Positions 53,167 to 64,000 of a stretch of DNA of 64,000 nucleotides are shown here, one piece after another. This DNA comes from Marinobacterium lacunae (GTDB lineage Bacteria; Pseudomonadota; Gammaproteobacteria; Pseudomonadales; Balneatricaceae), in assembly GCF_000705555.1 (NCBI RefSeq), contig NZ_JMQN01000018.1:186001-250000 (forward strand). Direction: 5' to 3'. Both the position numbers and the translations under genes were made by a program. The notes under the pieces are model-generated. The model was given only the letters and a program-made list of their open reading frames with translations. It did not search any database and had not been told where the DNA came from. Numbering within the stretch: the first letter of the stretch is position 1; every line of letters starts with the position of its first letter.

Positions 53167-54402
53167 TTATTCGCAGACGGTTTCGCCCTTATCCAGGTTG
53201 AATGCCGTGTGCAGAGCACGTACCGCAAGCTCCATGTATTTCTCCGCGATCACCACGGAAACCTTGATCTCCGACGTGGAAATCATCTGGATATTGATGT
53301 TCTCGGCGGCGAGCGCATCGAACATTTTGCTGGCCACGCCTGCATGGGAGCGCATACCTACACCCACGATTGAAACCTTGGCGATCTTGCTGTTGCCTGA
53401 ACAGCCTCGTGCACCCAGCTCAGTCACGACCTGCTCAAGTATGTTCTGGGCACGCTCGAAGTCATTACGGTGAACCGTGAACGTGAAGTCAGTCGTCTGA
53501 TCCGCACTGACGTTTTGAACGATCATGTCCACTTCAATGTTTTCGCGACTGATCGGCCCCAGAATACGGGAAGCCACACCCGGGATATCGGGCACGCCCA
53601 TCACCGTCAGTTTAGCCTCATCGCGGTTGAACGCTATGCCGGAGATAATGGGTTTTTCCACAGTTTCATCATCCTCTATCGTAATCAGGGTACCAGGGCC
53701 ATCCTGGAAGCTGGACAGAACGCGCAACGGCACGTGATATTTGCCAGCAAACTCTACTGAACGTATCTGCAACACCTTGGAGCCAAGGCTTGCCATCTCC
53801 AGCATCTCTTCAAACGTAATCTTGTCCAGGCGCTGTGCGCCGGCGACCACGCGCGGATCGGTCGTGTAGACACCGTCTACATCGGTATAGATCTGGCACT
53901 CATCGGCTTTTAACGCTGCCGCCAGCGCCACGCCGGTGGTGTCGGAGCCACCCCGCCCGAGCGTGGTGATATTGCCGTGATCATCTACGCCCTGGAACCC
54001 GGCAACGATAACCACCCGACCGGCTTCCAGGTCCGCACGCATACGCGTCGTTTCTATGTCCTGAATACGCGCCTTGGTATGAGCGCTATCTGTCAGTATA
54101 CGAACCTGGCCGCCGGTGTACGACCGCGCGTCTACACCACGCTTCTTCAGCGCCATCGCCAACAAGGCGATAGTCACCTGCTCCCCGGTGGACACCAGCA
54201 CATCCATCTCACGCTTGTCCGGATGCTCCTGAATCTCGTTCGCCAGACCGATCAAACGGTTGGTCTCGCCACTCATAGCCGATACGACAACGACTATGTC
54301 ATCACCGCGTTCGCGAAAACCTTTCACCTTCTCGGCCACAGCCTCGATACGCTCCACCGAGCCTACCGACGTGCCACCATACTTTTGAACGTATAACGCC
54401 AT
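53167..54402 (-). CDS. lysC: aspartate kinase
   Basis: It phosphorylates aspartate, the first step to lysine, threonine and methionine. The 411-residue protein has the kinase motif VQKYGGTSVGSVERIE at the N-terminus, VVSAMSGETNRL, FQGVDDHGNITTLGRGGSDT, and two C-terminal ACT domains (from about residue 265), so it is the monofunctional, feedback-regulated class. Downstream csrA and upstream alaS are its usual neighbours. Confidence 0.95.
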   Translation of the reverse strand: MALYVQKYGGTSVGSVERIEAVAEKVKGFRERGDDIVVVVSAMSGETNRLIGLANEIQEHPDKREMDVLVSTGEQVTIALLAMALKKRGVDARSYTGGQVRILTDSAHTKARIQDIETTRMRADLEAGRVVIVAGFQGVDDHGNITTLGRGGSDTTGVALAAALKADECQIYTDVDGVYTTDPRVVAGAQRLDKITFEEMLEMASLGSKVLQIRSVEFAGKYHVPLRVLSSFQDGPGTLITIEDDETVEKPIISGIAFNRDEAKLTVMGVPDIPGVASRILGPISRENIEVDMIVQNVSADQTTDFTFTVHRNDFERAQNILEQVVTELGARGCSGNSKIAKVSIVGVGMRSHAGVASKMFDALAAENINIQMISTSEIKVSVVIAEKYMELAVRALHTAFNLDKGETVCE

Positions 54403-54506
54403 TTTTGAGTGTTTCCCTCGCTACACGCTGCGCAGGGGCCGGTTCGATCTCTCTCGAACGACCCCGCAGCAGGACGCCCCCATGACGGAGGCACTGATCC
54501 GCCTAT

Positions 54507-57110
54507 TTAGAGCGCCTGAGCCACCAGAGCCTGAACAGATGCCAACGCCTCCGGCATCGCCGCCAGATCGGAGCCGCCACCCTGTGCCATATCCGGACGA
54601 CCACCGCCTTTGCCGCCCAGCTTAGCAGCCAGCTCACGCACCAGATCACCGGCCTTGACGCGGTCGGTCAGATCCTTGGTTACACCGGCGGCTACGCTGA
54701 CCTTGTCGTCCTGCGCAGTCATCAGTACGACAACACCACTGCCCAACTTGTTCTTAAGCTGGTCGATACTGTCACGCAGCGACTTCGCCTCGACGCCGTC
54801 GAGCTGAGCCGCCAGCACTTTTACACCCGAGACTTCAACGACCTGGCTGATCAGATCTCCACTCGCGGCCGATGCCAGCTTAGCTGTCAGACGCTCAATC
54901 TCTTTCTCGAGCTGACGGTTACGATCGCTCAACCCTTTGACTTTCTCGACAACCGAGTCACGCGTGCCTTTCACCAGAGCCGACAGATCACCCACTACGG
55001 CCTCACTGTCGCGGAACCAGCGCAGGGCTCCCTCACCCGTGACCGCCTCGATACGGCGAACGCCAGCCGCGATACCGCTCTCGGATACAATCTTCATCAG
55101 TGCAATATCGCCGGTACGAGAGGCATGCGTACCACCACAGAGTTCGATGGAGAAGCCATCCCCCATGGTCAGAACACGTACGACATCTTCGTATTTCTCA
55201 CCGAACAGTGCTGCCGCGCCTTTCGCCTTGGCTTCATCGATCGGCATGATCTCGGTCTGCACCGGACTATTGGCGCGCACCTGTGCGTTTACGATATCCT
55301 CGACCCGCTGGATCTCTTCAGCCGTCATACCCTCAAAATGAGAGAAGTCGAAACGCAGACGCTCGGCATCCACCAGAGAGCCTTTCTGCTGCACATGGCT
55401 GCCCAACACTTCGCGAAGCGCAGCATGCAACAGGTGCGTCGCAGAATGGTTGAGCGCAGTCGCACGGCGCTTAGCAACATCGATCTGGGTCGATACGCTG
55501 TCACCGATCTCAAGAACACCTTCGGAGACCTGCCCTTGATGCAAGTGGACCTTGCCCTCCTTGGTGCATCCGGTAACCGCAAAAGCGCCGCGATCCCAAC
55601 GAATGACACCCGTATCGCCCACCTGGCCACCGGATTCCGCGTAGAAGGATGTGTTCTTAAGAACGACAATGCCTTTCTCGCCGGCAGATAGTTGCTTGAC
55701 CGCCTCACCTTCGCGGAACAGACCCACCACCTCGGTGCGATCTTCAAATGCCTCGTAACCGGAAAAACGCGTCTCGCCTTCGACCTTGATGCGTGCGTTG
55801 TAATCGACGGAGAACTGGCCGGACGCGCGCGCGCGCTGCCGCTGCTGCTCCATCTCCTGTTCGAAACCGTCCATATCCAGACTAAGCTCGTGCTCACGCG
55901 CCACATCGGCAGTAAGGTCGACCGGGAACCCGTAGGTATCGTAGAGACGGAATACGGTTTCACCTGAGATAACCTTGCCATCCAGATCCGCAATCGCCTG
56001 CTCAAGCAGCGCCATACCGTTATCCAGCGTACGGGCGAACTGCTCCTCCTCTTTGAGGATCACGCGCTCAACCTGGCCCTGGAGCTCTACCAATTCGGGG
56101 TAGGCTTCGCCCATCTCTTTTACCAGCGGAGCTACAAGCTTATGGAAGAACGCCCCCTTGGCGCCAAGCTTGTTGCCGTGGCGAACAGCTCGACGCAGAA
56201 TACGGCGCAATACATATCCGCGACCTTCGTTGGAGGGCAGGACACCATCCACGATCAGGAACGCACAAGAACGGATGTGGTCGGCGATAACACGCAGCGA
56301 TTTAGCCGTCGTATCCTGTACATTCAACTCTGCCGCGGCAGCATTGAGCAGGTTCTGGAACAGGTCAATCTCGTAGTTGCTATGCACGTTCTGCATAACG
56401 GCCGCAATACGCTCCAGGCCCATTCCGGTATCGATTGACGGCGCCTCAAGCGGCGTCATCTCACCATCAGCCGAGCGGTTGTACTGCATGAATACGATAT
56501 TCCAGATCTCGATGTAACGATCGCCGTCGTCATCCGGGCTACCCGGAGGTCCACCGGCCACATCCGGCCCGTGATCGTAAAAAATTTCCGAACAGGGGCC
56601 ACAGGGACCGGTGTCGCCCATGGCCCAGAAGTTGTCTTCATCCAGTTTGGAGAAACGTTCGGGATCGGCGCCGATCTCTTCCTTCCAGATCTTCTCCGCC
56701 TCATCATCGCTGTGATGAACCGTAACCCACAGCTTCTCTTTCGGCAGTCCCAGAACTTCGGTCAGGAATGTCCATGCGAAACGGATGGCATCCCGCTTGA
56801 AATAGTCTCCGAAGCTGAAGTTACCCAGCATTTCGAAAAAAGTGTGGTGACGTGCGGTGTAACCGACGTTTTCCAGGTCGTTATGCTTGCCACCGGCGCG
56901 CACGCAGCGCTGAGACGTGGTCGCCCGGCTATAGTTGCGCTTATCGGTACCCAGGAAGACATCCTTGAACTGAACCATGCCGGCGTTAGTAAACAGCAGG
57001 GTCGCGTCGTTGCCCGGGATCAGCGGACTGGACGGGACGATCTCATGCCCCTGGTCGTGAAAATAGTCCAGAAAAGCCTGGCGAATCTCGGCACTCGTCA
57101 TGTATTTCAT
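54507..57110 (-). CDS. alaS: alanyl-tRNA synthetase
   Basis: An 867-residue class II synthetase. The N-terminal catalytic domain starts [20 protein letters not shown]-like and contains [15 protein letters not shown]. The editing domain has the zinc motif [11 protein letters not shown] (HxxxH) and [14 protein letters not shown], and the C-terminal DHHA1-type domain ends with [14 protein letters not shown]. Normal length. It is preceded by about 240 bases without a gene, which separate it from recX. Confidence 0.97.
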   Translation of the reverse strand: MKYMTSAEIRQAFLDYFHDQGHEIVPSSPLIPGNDATLLFTNAGMVQFKDVFLGTDKRNYSRATTSQRCVRAGGKHNDLENVGYTARHHTFFEMLGNFSFGDYFKRDAIRFAWTFLTEVLGLPKEKLWVTVHHSDDEAEKIWKEEIGADPERFSKLDEDNFWAMGDTGPCGPCSEIFYDHGPDVAGGPPGSPDDDGDRYIEIWNIVFMQYNRSADGEMTPLEAPSIDTGMGLERIAAVMQNVHSNYEIDLFQNLLNAAAAELNVQDTTAKSLRVIADHIRSCAFLIVDGVLPSNEGRGYVLRRILRRAVRHGNKLGAKGAFFHKLVAPLVKEMGEAYPELVELQGQVERVILKEEEQFARTLDNGMALLEQAIADLDGKVISGETVFRLYDTYGFPVDLTADVAREHELSLDMDGFEQEMEQQRQRARASGQFSVDYNARIKVEGETRFSGYEAFEDRTEVVGLFREGEAVKQLSAGEKGIVVLKNTSFYAESGGQVGDTGVIRWDRGAFAVTGCTKEGKVHLHQGQVSEGVLEIGDSVSTQIDVAKRRATALNHSATHLLHAALREVLGSHVQQKGSLVDAERLRFDFSHFEGMTAEEIQRVEDIVNAQVRANSPVQTEIMPIDEAKAKGAAALFGEKYEDVVRVLTMGDGFSIELCGGTHASRTGDIALMKIVSESGIAAGVRRIEAVTGEGALRWFRDSEAVVGDLSALVKGTRDSVVEKVKGLSDRNRQLEKEIERLTAKLASAASGDLISQVVEVSGVKVLAAQLDGVEAKSLRDSIDQLKNKLGSGVVVLMTAQDDKVSVAAGVTKDLTDRVKAGDLVRELAAKLGGKGGGRPDMAQGGGSDLAAMPEALASVQALVAQAL

Positions 57111-57348
57111 CTGAATAAACCGTTTTCCTAGAGTCCTGTTGCCACGTGCAGATTAATCCGGATTCCAGACCGGCTGTATTTCAGCCAAGCCGACCGAATA
57201 TCTCTGCTGACGCGTTCGAATAATGCCTTCCGCACGCGCAAAATCGCCGCAAAAAATGGCGGGACAGTATATAACGTGTGTAAATTTTGTTCGACAATTT
57301 TTCCTGCATGAAGCCCCGCCTTCCTGCCAGCCTCAAGGGACTTGAACA

Positions 57349-57828
57349 TCAGCCTGCATCGCCCTCCAGAGCGTACTTCACCTCGTCATAGCCAAAGCCC
57401 CTACCAAGGAGATAGCGAGTCCTCCTGGCGCGTTCTTTCGCATCTGCGGGAGGCTGCTCTCCGAATTTTCGAACGGCCTGTCGATGTGCCGATTCAAACC
57501 AATCGGCTTCAAGTTCGCAAAGCGTAGCGTCGGTCAGTGTAGAAGGGATTCCTTTCTGCTGCAGATCGTAACGTATGCGTCGCTCGCCATACCCCTGCTC
57601 GTAACGCTGACGCGCCTGACTCATGGCAAAGCGGCTATCGCTCTGGTAGCCGTTTTCCTGCATCCGATCGAGCACTCTCTCCAGCATATCACCGTCTTCA
57701 ACGCGGCTACGCAGACGCGAGACCAGCTCACCTCTGCTGTACTCCCGCCGTGCCAGCAACTGAACCACCGCCTGCACCAGTGCCGACTCATCCTCGATCA
57801 ACTTGGCTGAAGGTCGACCATTAAACAT
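57349..57828 (-). CDS. recX: RecA regulatory protein RecX
   Basis: A 159-residue helical modulator that binds RecA filaments. It shows QLLARREYSRGELVSRLRSR, LDRMQENGYQSDSRFAMSQA, and YDLQQKGIPSTLTDATLCEL, the three-helix repeat pattern of RecX. It is downstream of recA, after a terminator hairpin through which a fraction of transcripts presumably read. Confidence 0.93.
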   Translation of the reverse strand: MFNGRPSAKLIEDESALVQAVVQLLARREYSRGELVSRLRSRVEDGDMLERVLDRMQENGYQSDSRFAMSQARQRYEQGYGERRIRYDLQQKGIPSTLTDATLCELEADWFESAHRQAVRKFGEQPPADAKERARRTRYLLGRGFGYDEVKYALEGDAG

Positions 57829-57861
57829 AAGCAGTCTCCATACCCCTGAATGTCAGACAAC

Positions 57862-57887
57862 AAAAAAGGCCCCAGGGGGCCTTTTTT
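57862..57887 (-). terminator. Terminator/attenuator between recA and recX
   Basis: AAAAAAGGCCCC and GGGGCCTTTTTT form a stem about 30 bases after the recA stop, with a T6 tract on the minus strand. It likely keeps recX at a lower level than recA. Confidence 0.88.
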
Positions 57888-57915
57888 GACTATAGCATCA
57901 GCACCTTGAACGGTG

Positions 57916-58965
57916 TCAGAACTCCAGCTCGGCGTTCTTCTCGTCATCGGTAACCGCGGCGCTCTCTTTTGCCTTAGGCACATTGAGCAGTTCGCTGCGG
58001 ATCGCCTGTTCAATCTCTTCAGCGATCTCGGGATGCTCTTCCAGATAGCGCGCAGCATTCGCCTTGCCCTGACCGATTTTGTCGCCTTTGTAGGCATACC
58101 AGGCACCGGACTTATCGACCAGCTTCTGCTGCACACCTAGATCGATCACCTCACCCATATGGTAGATACCGGCTCCGTACATGATCTGGAACTCAGCCTG
58201 ACGAAATGGCGGCGACACCTTGTTCTTCACCACTTTGACGCGCGTCTCGTTACCGACCACCTCTTCACCCTGCTTCACTGCACCGGTACGACGAATATCC
58301 AGACGTACAGACGCGTAAAACTTAAGCGCGTTACCACCGGTAGTGGTCTCCGGGTTACCGAACATGACGCCGATCTTCATACGGATCTGGTTGATGAAGA
58401 CCAGCAGACAGTTCGCCTGCTTGACGCTACCGGTCAGTTTACGCAGCGCCTGTGACATCAGACGCGCCTGAAGACCAACATGGGAATCGCCCATCTCACC
58501 TTCGATCTCGGCTTTGGGTACCAGCGCCGCGACAGAGTCGACGATGATCACGTCAACCGCGCCTGAGCGCACCAGCATGTCGGTAATCTCAAGCGCCTGC
58601 TCACCGGTATCCGGCTGGGATACCAACAACGAGTCCACATTAACGCCCAGCTTCTCAGCGTAGATCGGGTCCAGCGCATGTTCAGCATCGACGAATGCAC
58701 AGGTTTTGCCCTGCTTCTGCGCCTCAGCGATAACCTGAAGCGTCAGCGTGGTCTTACCGGAAGATTCCGGACCGTAAATTTCGACGACACGGCCATACGG
58801 AAGGCCGCCAATGCCCAGCGCTATATCCAGACCAAGGGAGCCGGTGGAGACAGCCGGAATCGCCTCACGCGGTTGGTCACCCATACGCATGACCGCACCT
58901 TTACCGAACTGACGTTCAATCTGCGACAGTGCCGCATCAAGCGCTTTCTTTCTGTTATCGTCCAT
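57916..58965 (-). CDS. recA: recombinase RecA
   Basis: ATP-dependent strand-exchange protein and LexA coprotease. The 349-residue protein shows Walker [40 protein letters not shown], the L1/L2 DNA-binding region with [20 protein letters not shown], and an acidic C-terminus. An SOS box is centred 40 bases upstream of the ATG. Confidence 0.98.
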   Translation of the reverse strand: MDDNRKKALDAALSQIERQFGKGAVMRMGDQPREAIPAVSTGSLGLDIALGIGGLPYGRVVEIYGPESSGKTTLTLQVIAEAQKQGKTCAFVDAEHALDPIYAEKLGVNVDSLLVSQPDTGEQALEITDMLVRSGAVDVIIVDSVAALVPKAEIEGEMGDSHVGLQARLMSQALRKLTGSVKQANCLLVFINQIRMKIGVMFGNPETTTGGNALKFYASVRLDIRRTGAVKQGEEVVGNETRVKVVKNKVSPPFRQAEFQIMYGAGIYHMGEVIDLGVQQKLVDKSGAWYAYKGDKIGQGKANAARYLEEHPEIAEEIEQAIRSELLNVPKAKESAAVTDDEKNAELEF

Positions 58966-58997
58966 CTCTCAACCTTTCGTTGGGCCCGAAATAAATA

Positions 58998-59013
58998 CTG
59001 TATGCTTAAACAG
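58998..59013. promoter_or_regulatory. LexA (SOS) box of recA
   Basis: CTGTATGCTTAAACAG fits the gammaproteobacterial consensus CTGT-N8-ACAG exactly at both ends. It lies 33 bases upstream of the recA start codon, the place expected for repression overlapping the promoter. Confidence 0.93.
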
Positions 59014-59060
59014 TATTATTCCAGAACCTGATCGTTTTGCAAGCCCACTGCGACTTCAGA

Positions 59061-59537
59061 TCAAACAGGCAGATAGGCCATAAGGCCTTCCAGGGCCTGC
59101 TCTACCGCCTGACGGCGCACGGACTCGCGATCTCCATGAAAAAAACTCAGGCAACTGACCGTTGGCCGCCCCCGCACAGCCCATGCAAACCACACCGTGC
59201 CCACCGGCTTATCTTCGCTACCACCATCGGGACCGGCTATACCACTGATGGACACACTGATGTCCGCGCCGGTATTACGCAGCGCACCTTCAGCCATCTC
59301 AACCACAACCGATTCGCTGACAGCCCCATGAGCCTCCAGCGTCTCAGGCTTAACCCCCAGCATCTTCTGTTTAGCATCGTTGGAGTACGATACATAACCA
59401 CCGACAAACCACTGCGAACTACCCGCTACAGCCGTGATGGCCTGCGCCACCCAGCCACCGGTACAGGATTCAGCTGTTGCCGCCGTCAATCCCGCGTTTT
59501 TTAACGCCTCACCCACCTGCTTTGCCAACGCTTCCAT
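59061..59537 (-). CDS. pncC: CinA C-terminal domain / nicotinamide-nucleotide amidohydrolase PncC
   Basis: A stand-alone CinA C-terminal domain of 158 residues. It shows [53 protein letters not shown] and [19 protein letters not shown]. The family deamidates NMN to nicotinate mononucleotide in NAD recycling. ATG at 59537 is chosen because GGAGG lies 4-5 bases upstream; the preceding GTG at 59540 is too close to it. It lies between recA and divergent mutS, a conserved position. Confidence 0.93.
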   Translation of the reverse strand: MEALAKQVGEALKNAGLTAATAESCTGGWVAQAITAVAGSSQWFVGGYVSYSNDAKQKMLGVKPETLEAHGAVSESVVVEMAEGALRNTGADISVSISGIAGPDGGSEDKPVGTVWFAWAVRGRPTVSCLSFFHGDRESVRRQAVEQALEGLMAYLPV

Positions 59538-59686
59538 CACGCCTCCCTTCGGCCAGATTCCTGTTTCGGGTTACCTACCCCCGATCGATTCGCGTAGAAT
59601 CGTGGTCCGGCTCAATTTTAGAACCATTAGAACGCCAGAAAACCCTCGATTCAATCCTCGAAATCCGGTTGAAGACAGCCCACTCT

Positions 59687-62287
59687 ATGACAGCACAAGC
59701 CAATACAAACGCCAGCCACCACACCCCCATGATGCAGCAGTATCTCAAGATCAAGGCGGAGCATCCTGACCAGCTGTTGTTCTACCGAATGGGTGACTTC
59801 TACGAGCTTTTCTATGATGACGCCAAACGCGCCGCCAAGCTGCTCGATATCTCGCTGACCGCCCGCGGGAAGTCTGCCGGCGAGCCGATTCCCATGGCCG
59901 GCATCCCCTACCATTCCGCCGAGACCTATATCGCCAAGATCGTTCGTGCCGGTGAATCGGTCGTGATTTGCGAACAGGTGGGGGATCCCGCGACCAGCAA
60001 AGGCCCCGTCGAGCGTCAGGTAGCACGCATTGTGACCCCGGGAACGCTGAGCGACGAAGCATTGCTGGACGAAACTCGCGACAACCTGCTCACCGCCATC
60101 GATATTGATCAGGGGCGTTTCGGACTTGCGCTGGTGGATATCAGCGCCGGTCGGTTTAGCCTGCTGGAGGTCGATACGCAAGAGGGCATTATTGCGGAGC
60201 TCGAGCGTTTGCGCCCGGCCGAAATTCTCTACCCCGAACACAGTACTCTTAGCACCCTCCTTCAGGGACGTCGAGGCCTCAGGCCTCAGGCCCCCTGGCA
60301 CTTCGAACAGGACACCGCCCGCCGCCTGTTGTGCCAGCAGTTCAACACGCAGGATCTGTCGGGATTCGGCTGCGACCACCTGCCGCTGGCGATCGGCGCG
60401 GCCGGGTGCCTGCTGCAATATGCCAAGGACACACAGCGCAGCGCACTGCCCCACATCCGCCGCATGCAGGTCGAGCAGCGCGCTGAAGCCGTACTGCTCG
60501 ATGCCTCAACCCGACGTAATCTTGAGCTCGACCAAAACCTCTCCGGCGGTACCGACAACACGCTGGCGTCCGTTCTGGACAAAACCCGCACACCGATGGG
60601 CGGGCGCATGCTCAGGCGCTGGCTGCACAGACCTTTACGTAATCTGAATACGCTTCTGGCCCGGCAAAACGCGATAGGCTGGCTCAGGAACGGTTTTCAT
60701 TTTGAAGCCATCTCGGAGACGCTGCGCCCGGTTGGTGATATGGAACGCATACTGTCGCGCGTCGCGCTGCGCTCTGCCCGCCCCCGCGATCTCGAGCGAC
60801 TTAAGCTCGCGCTCGGCAACCTGCCTGCTCTGCAGGAGCAGCTGGCCGACAGTGACGCCCCGCGCATAGCAGAGCTTCGCCAGCTTATCGGGACCTTCCC
60901 AGAACTTGCCGAACTGCTCGAGCGCGCCATTATTGAATCGCCGCCGATGCTGATACGTGATGGTGGCGTCATTGCAGAGGGATTTGACGCAGAACTCGAC
61001 GAACTGCGTGGCATGAGTGAGAACGCCGGCGACTACCTGCTTGAGCTGGAAGCGCGTGAGCGCAAGCGGACAGGACTGAATACGCTTAAAGTCGGCTATA
61101 ACCGCGTGCACGGCTATTACATCGAGGTCAGCAAAGCTCAGGCGATAGATATGCCGGCCGAGTACCAGAGACGACAGACGCTCAAGAATGCCGAGCGCTA
61201 CATCACACCTGAGCTGAAGACATTCGAGGACAAGGCACTCAGCGCCAAGGGCCGCTCACTGGCGCGCGAGAAGCAACTGTATGAAGAGCTGCTCGAAACG
61301 CTGGCCGCCGAACTCGCACCACTTCAGGACTGTGCCAGTGCGCTGGCCGAGCTCGACGTGTTGCAGAACCTCGCAGAGCGTTCCGAAACGCTGGACTATT
61401 CTGCACCGACGCTTGTTGATCATGCCTGCATTGAGATTGAAGGCGGCCGCCACCCTGTTGTGGAAGCGGTACTCGACACTCCGTTCGTGTCTAACGACCT
61501 AAAGCTTGAACCCGAACGGCGGATGTTGATTATCACTGGCCCCAACATGGGCGGTAAGTCCACCTATATGCGTCAAACTGCATTGATCACCTTATTGGCT
61601 CATATCGGCAGTTACGTACCCGCCACCTGTGCAACCATCGGCATCGTCGACCGCATTTTCACCCGCATGGGGTCGTCGGACGACCTGGCTGGCGGACGCT
61701 CAACTTTCATGGTGGAGATGACGGAAACGGCCAATATCCTGCACAACGCCAGCGATCGCAGTCTTGTGCTGATGGATGAGGTCGGGCGCGGCACCAGCAC
61801 ATTTGACGGTCTGTCTCTGGCATGGTCCTGCGCTGAGTTTCTGGCCCGGGAGGTTCGCGCCTTCACCCTCTTCGCCACCCACTACTTTGAACTCACCACA
61901 CTGCCCGAGCAGTGTGACGGGGTACATAACGTGCACCTGACGGCCGTTGAGCACAATGACCATATCGTCTTCATGCATGAAGTACAGCAGGGGCCGGCCA
62001 GCCAGAGTTACGGTCTGCAGGTCGCTCAGCTCGCAGGCGTACCACCCCATGTCATCACTCAGGCAAGAGAGAAGCTCATACAGCTCGAGCAGGACACCCG
62101 GGCCGCCGATCTCAGACCTGCACCGACGCGTGAACAGATCGCCCAGGATAACCCGGTACAAAGCGACCTGTTCATTGCACCGGTGCCCTCGGAAGCGGAG
62201 CGCAAGCTTGCCCAAATAGACCCTGATGAATTGACGCCCCGCGCCGCACTTGAGCTACTGTACGAGTTGAAAAAGCTGGCACACTAA
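59687..62287 (+). CDS. mutS: DNA mismatch repair protein MutS
   Basis: Mismatch recognition ATPase. The ATG at 59687 gives 866 residues beginning [20 protein letters not shown], the expected N-terminus; the open frame extends 70 codons upstream without homology. It shows the mismatch-contacting [14 protein letters not shown] (Phe and Glu), Walker [18 protein letters not shown], Walker [18 protein letters not shown], and the C-terminal [20 protein letters not shown] tetramerisation tail. Confidence 0.97.
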   Translation: MTAQANTNASHHTPMMQQYLKIKAEHPDQLLFYRMGDFYELFYDDAKRAAKLLDISLTARGKSAGEPIPMAGIPYHSAETYIAKIVRAGESVVICEQVGDPATSKGPVERQVARIVTPGTLSDEALLDETRDNLLTAIDIDQGRFGLALVDISAGRFSLLEVDTQEGIIAELERLRPAEILYPEHSTLSTLLQGRRGLRPQAPWHFEQDTARRLLCQQFNTQDLSGFGCDHLPLAIGAAGCLLQYAKDTQRSALPHIRRMQVEQRAEAVLLDASTRRNLELDQNLSGGTDNTLASVLDKTRTPMGGRMLRRWLHRPLRNLNTLLARQNAIGWLRNGFHFEAISETLRPVGDMERILSRVALRSARPRDLERLKLALGNLPALQEQLADSDAPRIAELRQLIGTFPELAELLERAIIESPPMLIRDGGVIAEGFDAELDELRGMSENAGDYLLELEARERKRTGLNTLKVGYNRVHGYYIEVSKAQAIDMPAEYQRRQTLKNAERYITPELKTFEDKALSAKGRSLAREKQLYEELLETLAAELAPLQDCASALAELDVLQNLAERSETLDYSAPTLVDHACIEIEGGRHPVVEAVLDTPFVSNDLKLEPERRMLIITGPNMGGKSTYMRQTALITLLAHIGSYVPATCATIGIVDRIFTRMGSSDDLAGGRSTFMVEMTETANILHNASDRSLVLMDEVGRGTSTFDGLSLAWSCAEFLAREVRAFTLFATHYFELTTLPEQCDGVHNVHLTAVEHNDHIVFMHEVQQGPASQSYGLQVAQLAGVPPHVITQAREKLIQLEQDTRAADLRPAPTREQIAQDNPVQSDLFIAPVPSEAERKLAQIDPDELTPRAALELLYELKKLAH

Positions 62288-62348
62288 CACCTTGCTGGCA
62301 GTAGATGTCTATACTGCCTTCAAATCGCCATAACGGGGAGAACGAGCG

Positions 62349-62672
62349 ATGACCTATGTCGTGACGGAAAACTGCATACGCTGCAAATACACCGATTGTG
62401 TCGACGTGTGTCCTGTCGACTGTTTTTACGAGGGTCCCAATTTCCTTGTCATCCACCCCGATGAATGCATCGACTGCGGGCTCTGTGAACCCGAGTGCCC
62501 TGCCGAGGCGATTCTGTCCGAGGACGATTTAAGCGATGCGCAGCAACCGTTTGTAGCCTTGAATGCGGAATTAGCCGAAGCCTGGCCCAATATTAGTGAG
62601 CGTAAGGCACCGCTCGACGATGCCGAAGAGTGGAACGGTGTCGAGGACAAACTGAAGTACCTCGAGCGATAG
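62349..62672 (+). CDS. fdxA: 7Fe ferredoxin FdxA
   Basis: A 107-residue seven-iron ferredoxin. The N-terminal cluster motif [18 protein letters not shown] and the second motif [15 protein letters not shown] bind a [3Fe-4S] and a [4Fe-4S] centre. A C-terminal extension of about 45 residues is normal for the Pseudomonas/Azotobacter type. It follows mutS by 61 bases. Confidence 0.96.
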   Translation: MTYVVTENCIRCKYTDCVDVCPVDCFYEGPNFLVIHPDECIDCGLCEPECPAEAILSEDDLSDAQQPFVALNAELAEAWPNISERKAPLDDAEEWNGVEDKLKYLER

Positions 62673-62676
62673 ACAT

Positions 62677-62703
62677 AAAAACGGGGCCTGAAGGCCCCGT
62701 TTT
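62677..62703. terminator. Bidirectional terminator between fdxA and rpoS
   Basis: AAAAACGGGGCC, TGAA loop, GGCCCCGTTTT, four bases after the fdxA stop and 14 bases beyond the rpoS stop. It serves the two convergent genes. Confidence 0.92.
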
Positions 62704-62717
62704 CACATGACGGGTGG

Positions 62718-63755
62718 CTACTGAAGCAGATCTTCGCCACTCAAGCCATTTTTCTCCACGATCTCGCGCAACTTACGCAGCGCTTCCACCTGGATCTGGC
62801 GAACCCGCTCTCGCGTCAGTCCGATCTCCTTGCCAACCTGTTCCAGAGTCGACATCTCGTGTCCACGCAAGCCGAAGCGTCGAGACAGCACGTCAGCATG
62901 TTTCTCTGGCAGCATATCGAGCCACTTATTCAAGTTGCCGCTTATATTGGTGTTCTGAAGCAGAGTTTCCGGGTCACCGGCACCCTGATCAGCAATGGTA
63001 TCAAGCAGTGACTTGTCTGACCCGCCACCGACGGGCGTGTCTACCGAGCCGATTCTCTCGTTCAACCCCAGCATGCGCTCCACATCCTCAACAGGCTTGT
63101 CGACCAATGTCGCGATCTCTTCCGCTGAGGGCTCGTGATCAAGCTTCTGAGCCAACTCACGAGAGGCACGAAGATAAACGTTCAACTCCTTGACGACATG
63201 AATGGGTAGCCGAATGGTACGCGTCTGGTTCATGATCGCACGTTCGATTGTCTGTCTGATCCACCAGGTCGCGTAAGTCGAGAAGCGAAAGCCCCGTTCC
63301 GGATCGAACTTTTCCACTGCGCGAATCAGGCCGAGGTTACCCTCTTCGATCAGATCCAGCAGTGACAGGCCTCGATTGATGTAGCGTCTGGCGATTTTGA
63401 CCACAAGTCGCAGGTTGCTCTCGATCATGCGCTTACGCGCAGACTCATCGCCTTTAAGCGCCAGCCGCGAGAAATAGACCTCCTCTTCGGCCGTCAACAA
63501 CGGCGAGAACCCTATTTCATTCAAATACAGCTGGGTCGCATCCAGTGTCTTGGCGTTGACCAGATCCTTGTGAGCCATACTGCCACGCCCGCGACCGCTA
63601 TTGATGAACTCGGGCACCTCTTCGTCGTCCGACTCCTCCTCTTCATCCAGATCGGTGTCGTCGACGTCGTTAAGTTCCATGCTTTCATCGGAATCGATGT
63701 CAGGATCTCGTCCACTGCTCATCGCTCCGTACTCTTTGGTACTGACGGTTTCCAT
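62718..63755 (-). CDS. rpoS: stationary-phase sigma factor RpoS (sigma-38)
   Basis: A 345-residue sigma-70 family factor. An acidic N-terminus (about 1-60) is followed by [20 protein letters not shown], region 2 with [40 protein letters not shown] and region 4 with [20 protein letters not shown]. The gene follows nlpD, as usual, with its main promoter expected inside nlpD (not visible here). Confidence 0.96.
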   Translation of the reverse strand: METVSTKEYGAMSSGRDPDIDSDESMELNDVDDTDLDEEEESDDEEVPEFINSGRGRGSMAHKDLVNAKTLDATQLYLNEIGFSPLLTAEEEVYFSRLALKGDESARKRMIESNLRLVVKIARRYINRGLSLLDLIEEGNLGLIRAVEKFDPERGFRFSTYATWWIRQTIERAIMNQTRTIRLPIHVVKELNVYLRASRELAQKLDHEPSAEEIATLVDKPVEDVERMLGLNERIGSVDTPVGGGSDKSLLDTIADQGAGDPETLLQNTNISGNLNKWLDMLPEKHADVLSRRFGLRGHEMSTLEQVGKEIGLTRERVRQIQVEALRKLREIVEKNGLSGEDLLQ

Positions 63756-63806
63756 CTGATTACCCCCATGCGTGTCTGTCGTTACGCTGTTTTGCTTATT
63801 ATTGTT

Positions 63807-64000
63807 TTATTGTTTTACGGGTAGATACTTCAGCGGATCTACTGGTTTACCGTCACGCCTGATCTCAAAATGCAGCATCGGACGGCTGGCTCCGGTATTG
63901 CCCATCTCGGCGATTTTGTCGCCTTTTTTCACACTATCACTTTCTTTCACAAAAATGCGACTGTTATGTGCATATGCACTCAGGTACTGTCGATTGTGAT
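63807..64000 (-). CDS. nlpD: murein hydrolase activator NlpD (partial, C-terminus)
   Basis: The last 63 residues are present, ending LRPYLPVKQ-like (PLKYLPVKQ) at the stop 63807-63809; the gene continues beyond the right edge. It contains [20 protein letters not shown] and [20 protein letters not shown], the end of a LytM/M23 domain. The first His of the HxH zinc motif is replaced by Met (MLH), as in other NlpD proteins, which activate amidases rather than cleave. It is 51 bases before rpoS. Confidence 0.92.
   Translation of the reverse strand, partial: HNRQYLSAYAHNSRIFVKESDSVKKGDKIAEMGNTGASRPMLHFEIRRDGKPVDPLKYLPVKQ

Noticed and set aside
59477-59686. 70-codon N-terminal extension of mutS
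   Set aside because: It overlaps the divergent pncC gene and its promoter; MutS homologues begin at the ATG at 59687.
1-64000. CRISPR arrays, insertion sequences, prophage or toxin-antitoxin genes
   Set aside because: No regularly spaced repeats, transposase or integrase motifs, phage structural genes or small toxin-antitoxin pairs were seen on either strand.

Overview
The window is a chromosomal segment of a motile, most likely marine, gammaproteobacterium of the Oceanospirillales/Pseudomonas-like type. Three things point there. The polar-flagellum master regulators fleQ-fleS-fleR sit next to flagellin-flaG-fliD-fliS genes. The block rpoS-fdxA-mutS-pncC-recA-recX-alaS-lysC-csrA-tRNA is in the order familiar from Pseudomonas and relatives. 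Sodium-coupled genes (oxaloacetate decarboxylase pump, sodium:solute symporter, symporter-fused sensor kinase) suggest a salt-adapted lifestyle. No insertion sequence, prophage, CRISPR array or plasmid gene was seen; nearly all of it is core genome.

Layout. (1) 1-5430: the minus-strand operon fliE-F-G-H-I-J (fliJ cut by the window edge), which builds the MS ring, the C-ring rotor protein and the export ATPase. (2) 5566-17424: an acetate/sodium cassette. It holds a DEDDh exonuclease, a cNMP/CBS/nucleotidyltransferase-like protein, a two-subunit sodium:solute symporter, a 1310-residue symporter-histidine kinase-receiver hybrid (CrbS/MxtR type), a LuxR-type response regulator (CrbR/ErdR type) and acetyl-CoA synthetase. 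It lies between fleR and fliE, which are adjacent in many polar flagellates. (3) 17690-21579: fleQ-fleS-fleR. (4) 21880-28736: two flagellin genes, flaG, fliD, fliS and a fliT-like gene on the plus strand. (5) 28790-42294: the minus-strand rod/hook/ring/junction genes flgB to flgL, then cheR-cheV. (6) 42365-44068: divergent flgA, flgM, flgN. (7) 44126-50587: tRNA-Arg(CCT), a pseudo-receiver/TPR protein, a histone-deacetylase-family enzyme and the sodium pump oadGAB. (8) 50870-64000: thiI, four tRNA genes, csrA, lysC, alaS, recX, recA, pncC, mutS, fdxA, rpoS and the 3' end of nlpD.

Regulation can be read directly at several places. Sigma-54 (RpoN) promoters of near-perfect consensus precede flgB and flgF. 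Sigma-28 (FliA) promoters precede the second flagellin gene and flgM, and a weaker one precedes flgK. A perfect-ends LexA box precedes recA. Strong hairpin terminators delimit most operons. Together these fit the usual cascade: FleQ with sigma-54 drives the rod and hook genes, FleSR the middle genes, and FlgM/FliA the filament genes. Dyads built on TAGAC-N4-GTCTW lie upstream of both acs and the symporter operon/kinase gene and are plausible sites for the cassette's own LuxR-type regulator.

The least explained elements are the following: the exonuclease and CBS/nucleotidyltransferase pair inside an acetate/symporter operon; the first flagellin gene, which has no recognisable sigma-28 promoter and a poor ribosome-binding site; the TPR protein whose receiver domain lacks its phosphoacceptor aspartate; the dyad overlapping the flgM promoter; and alternating GCGGCAA/TTGCCGC repeats between flgB and cheR. 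No clearly new multi-gene system was found.
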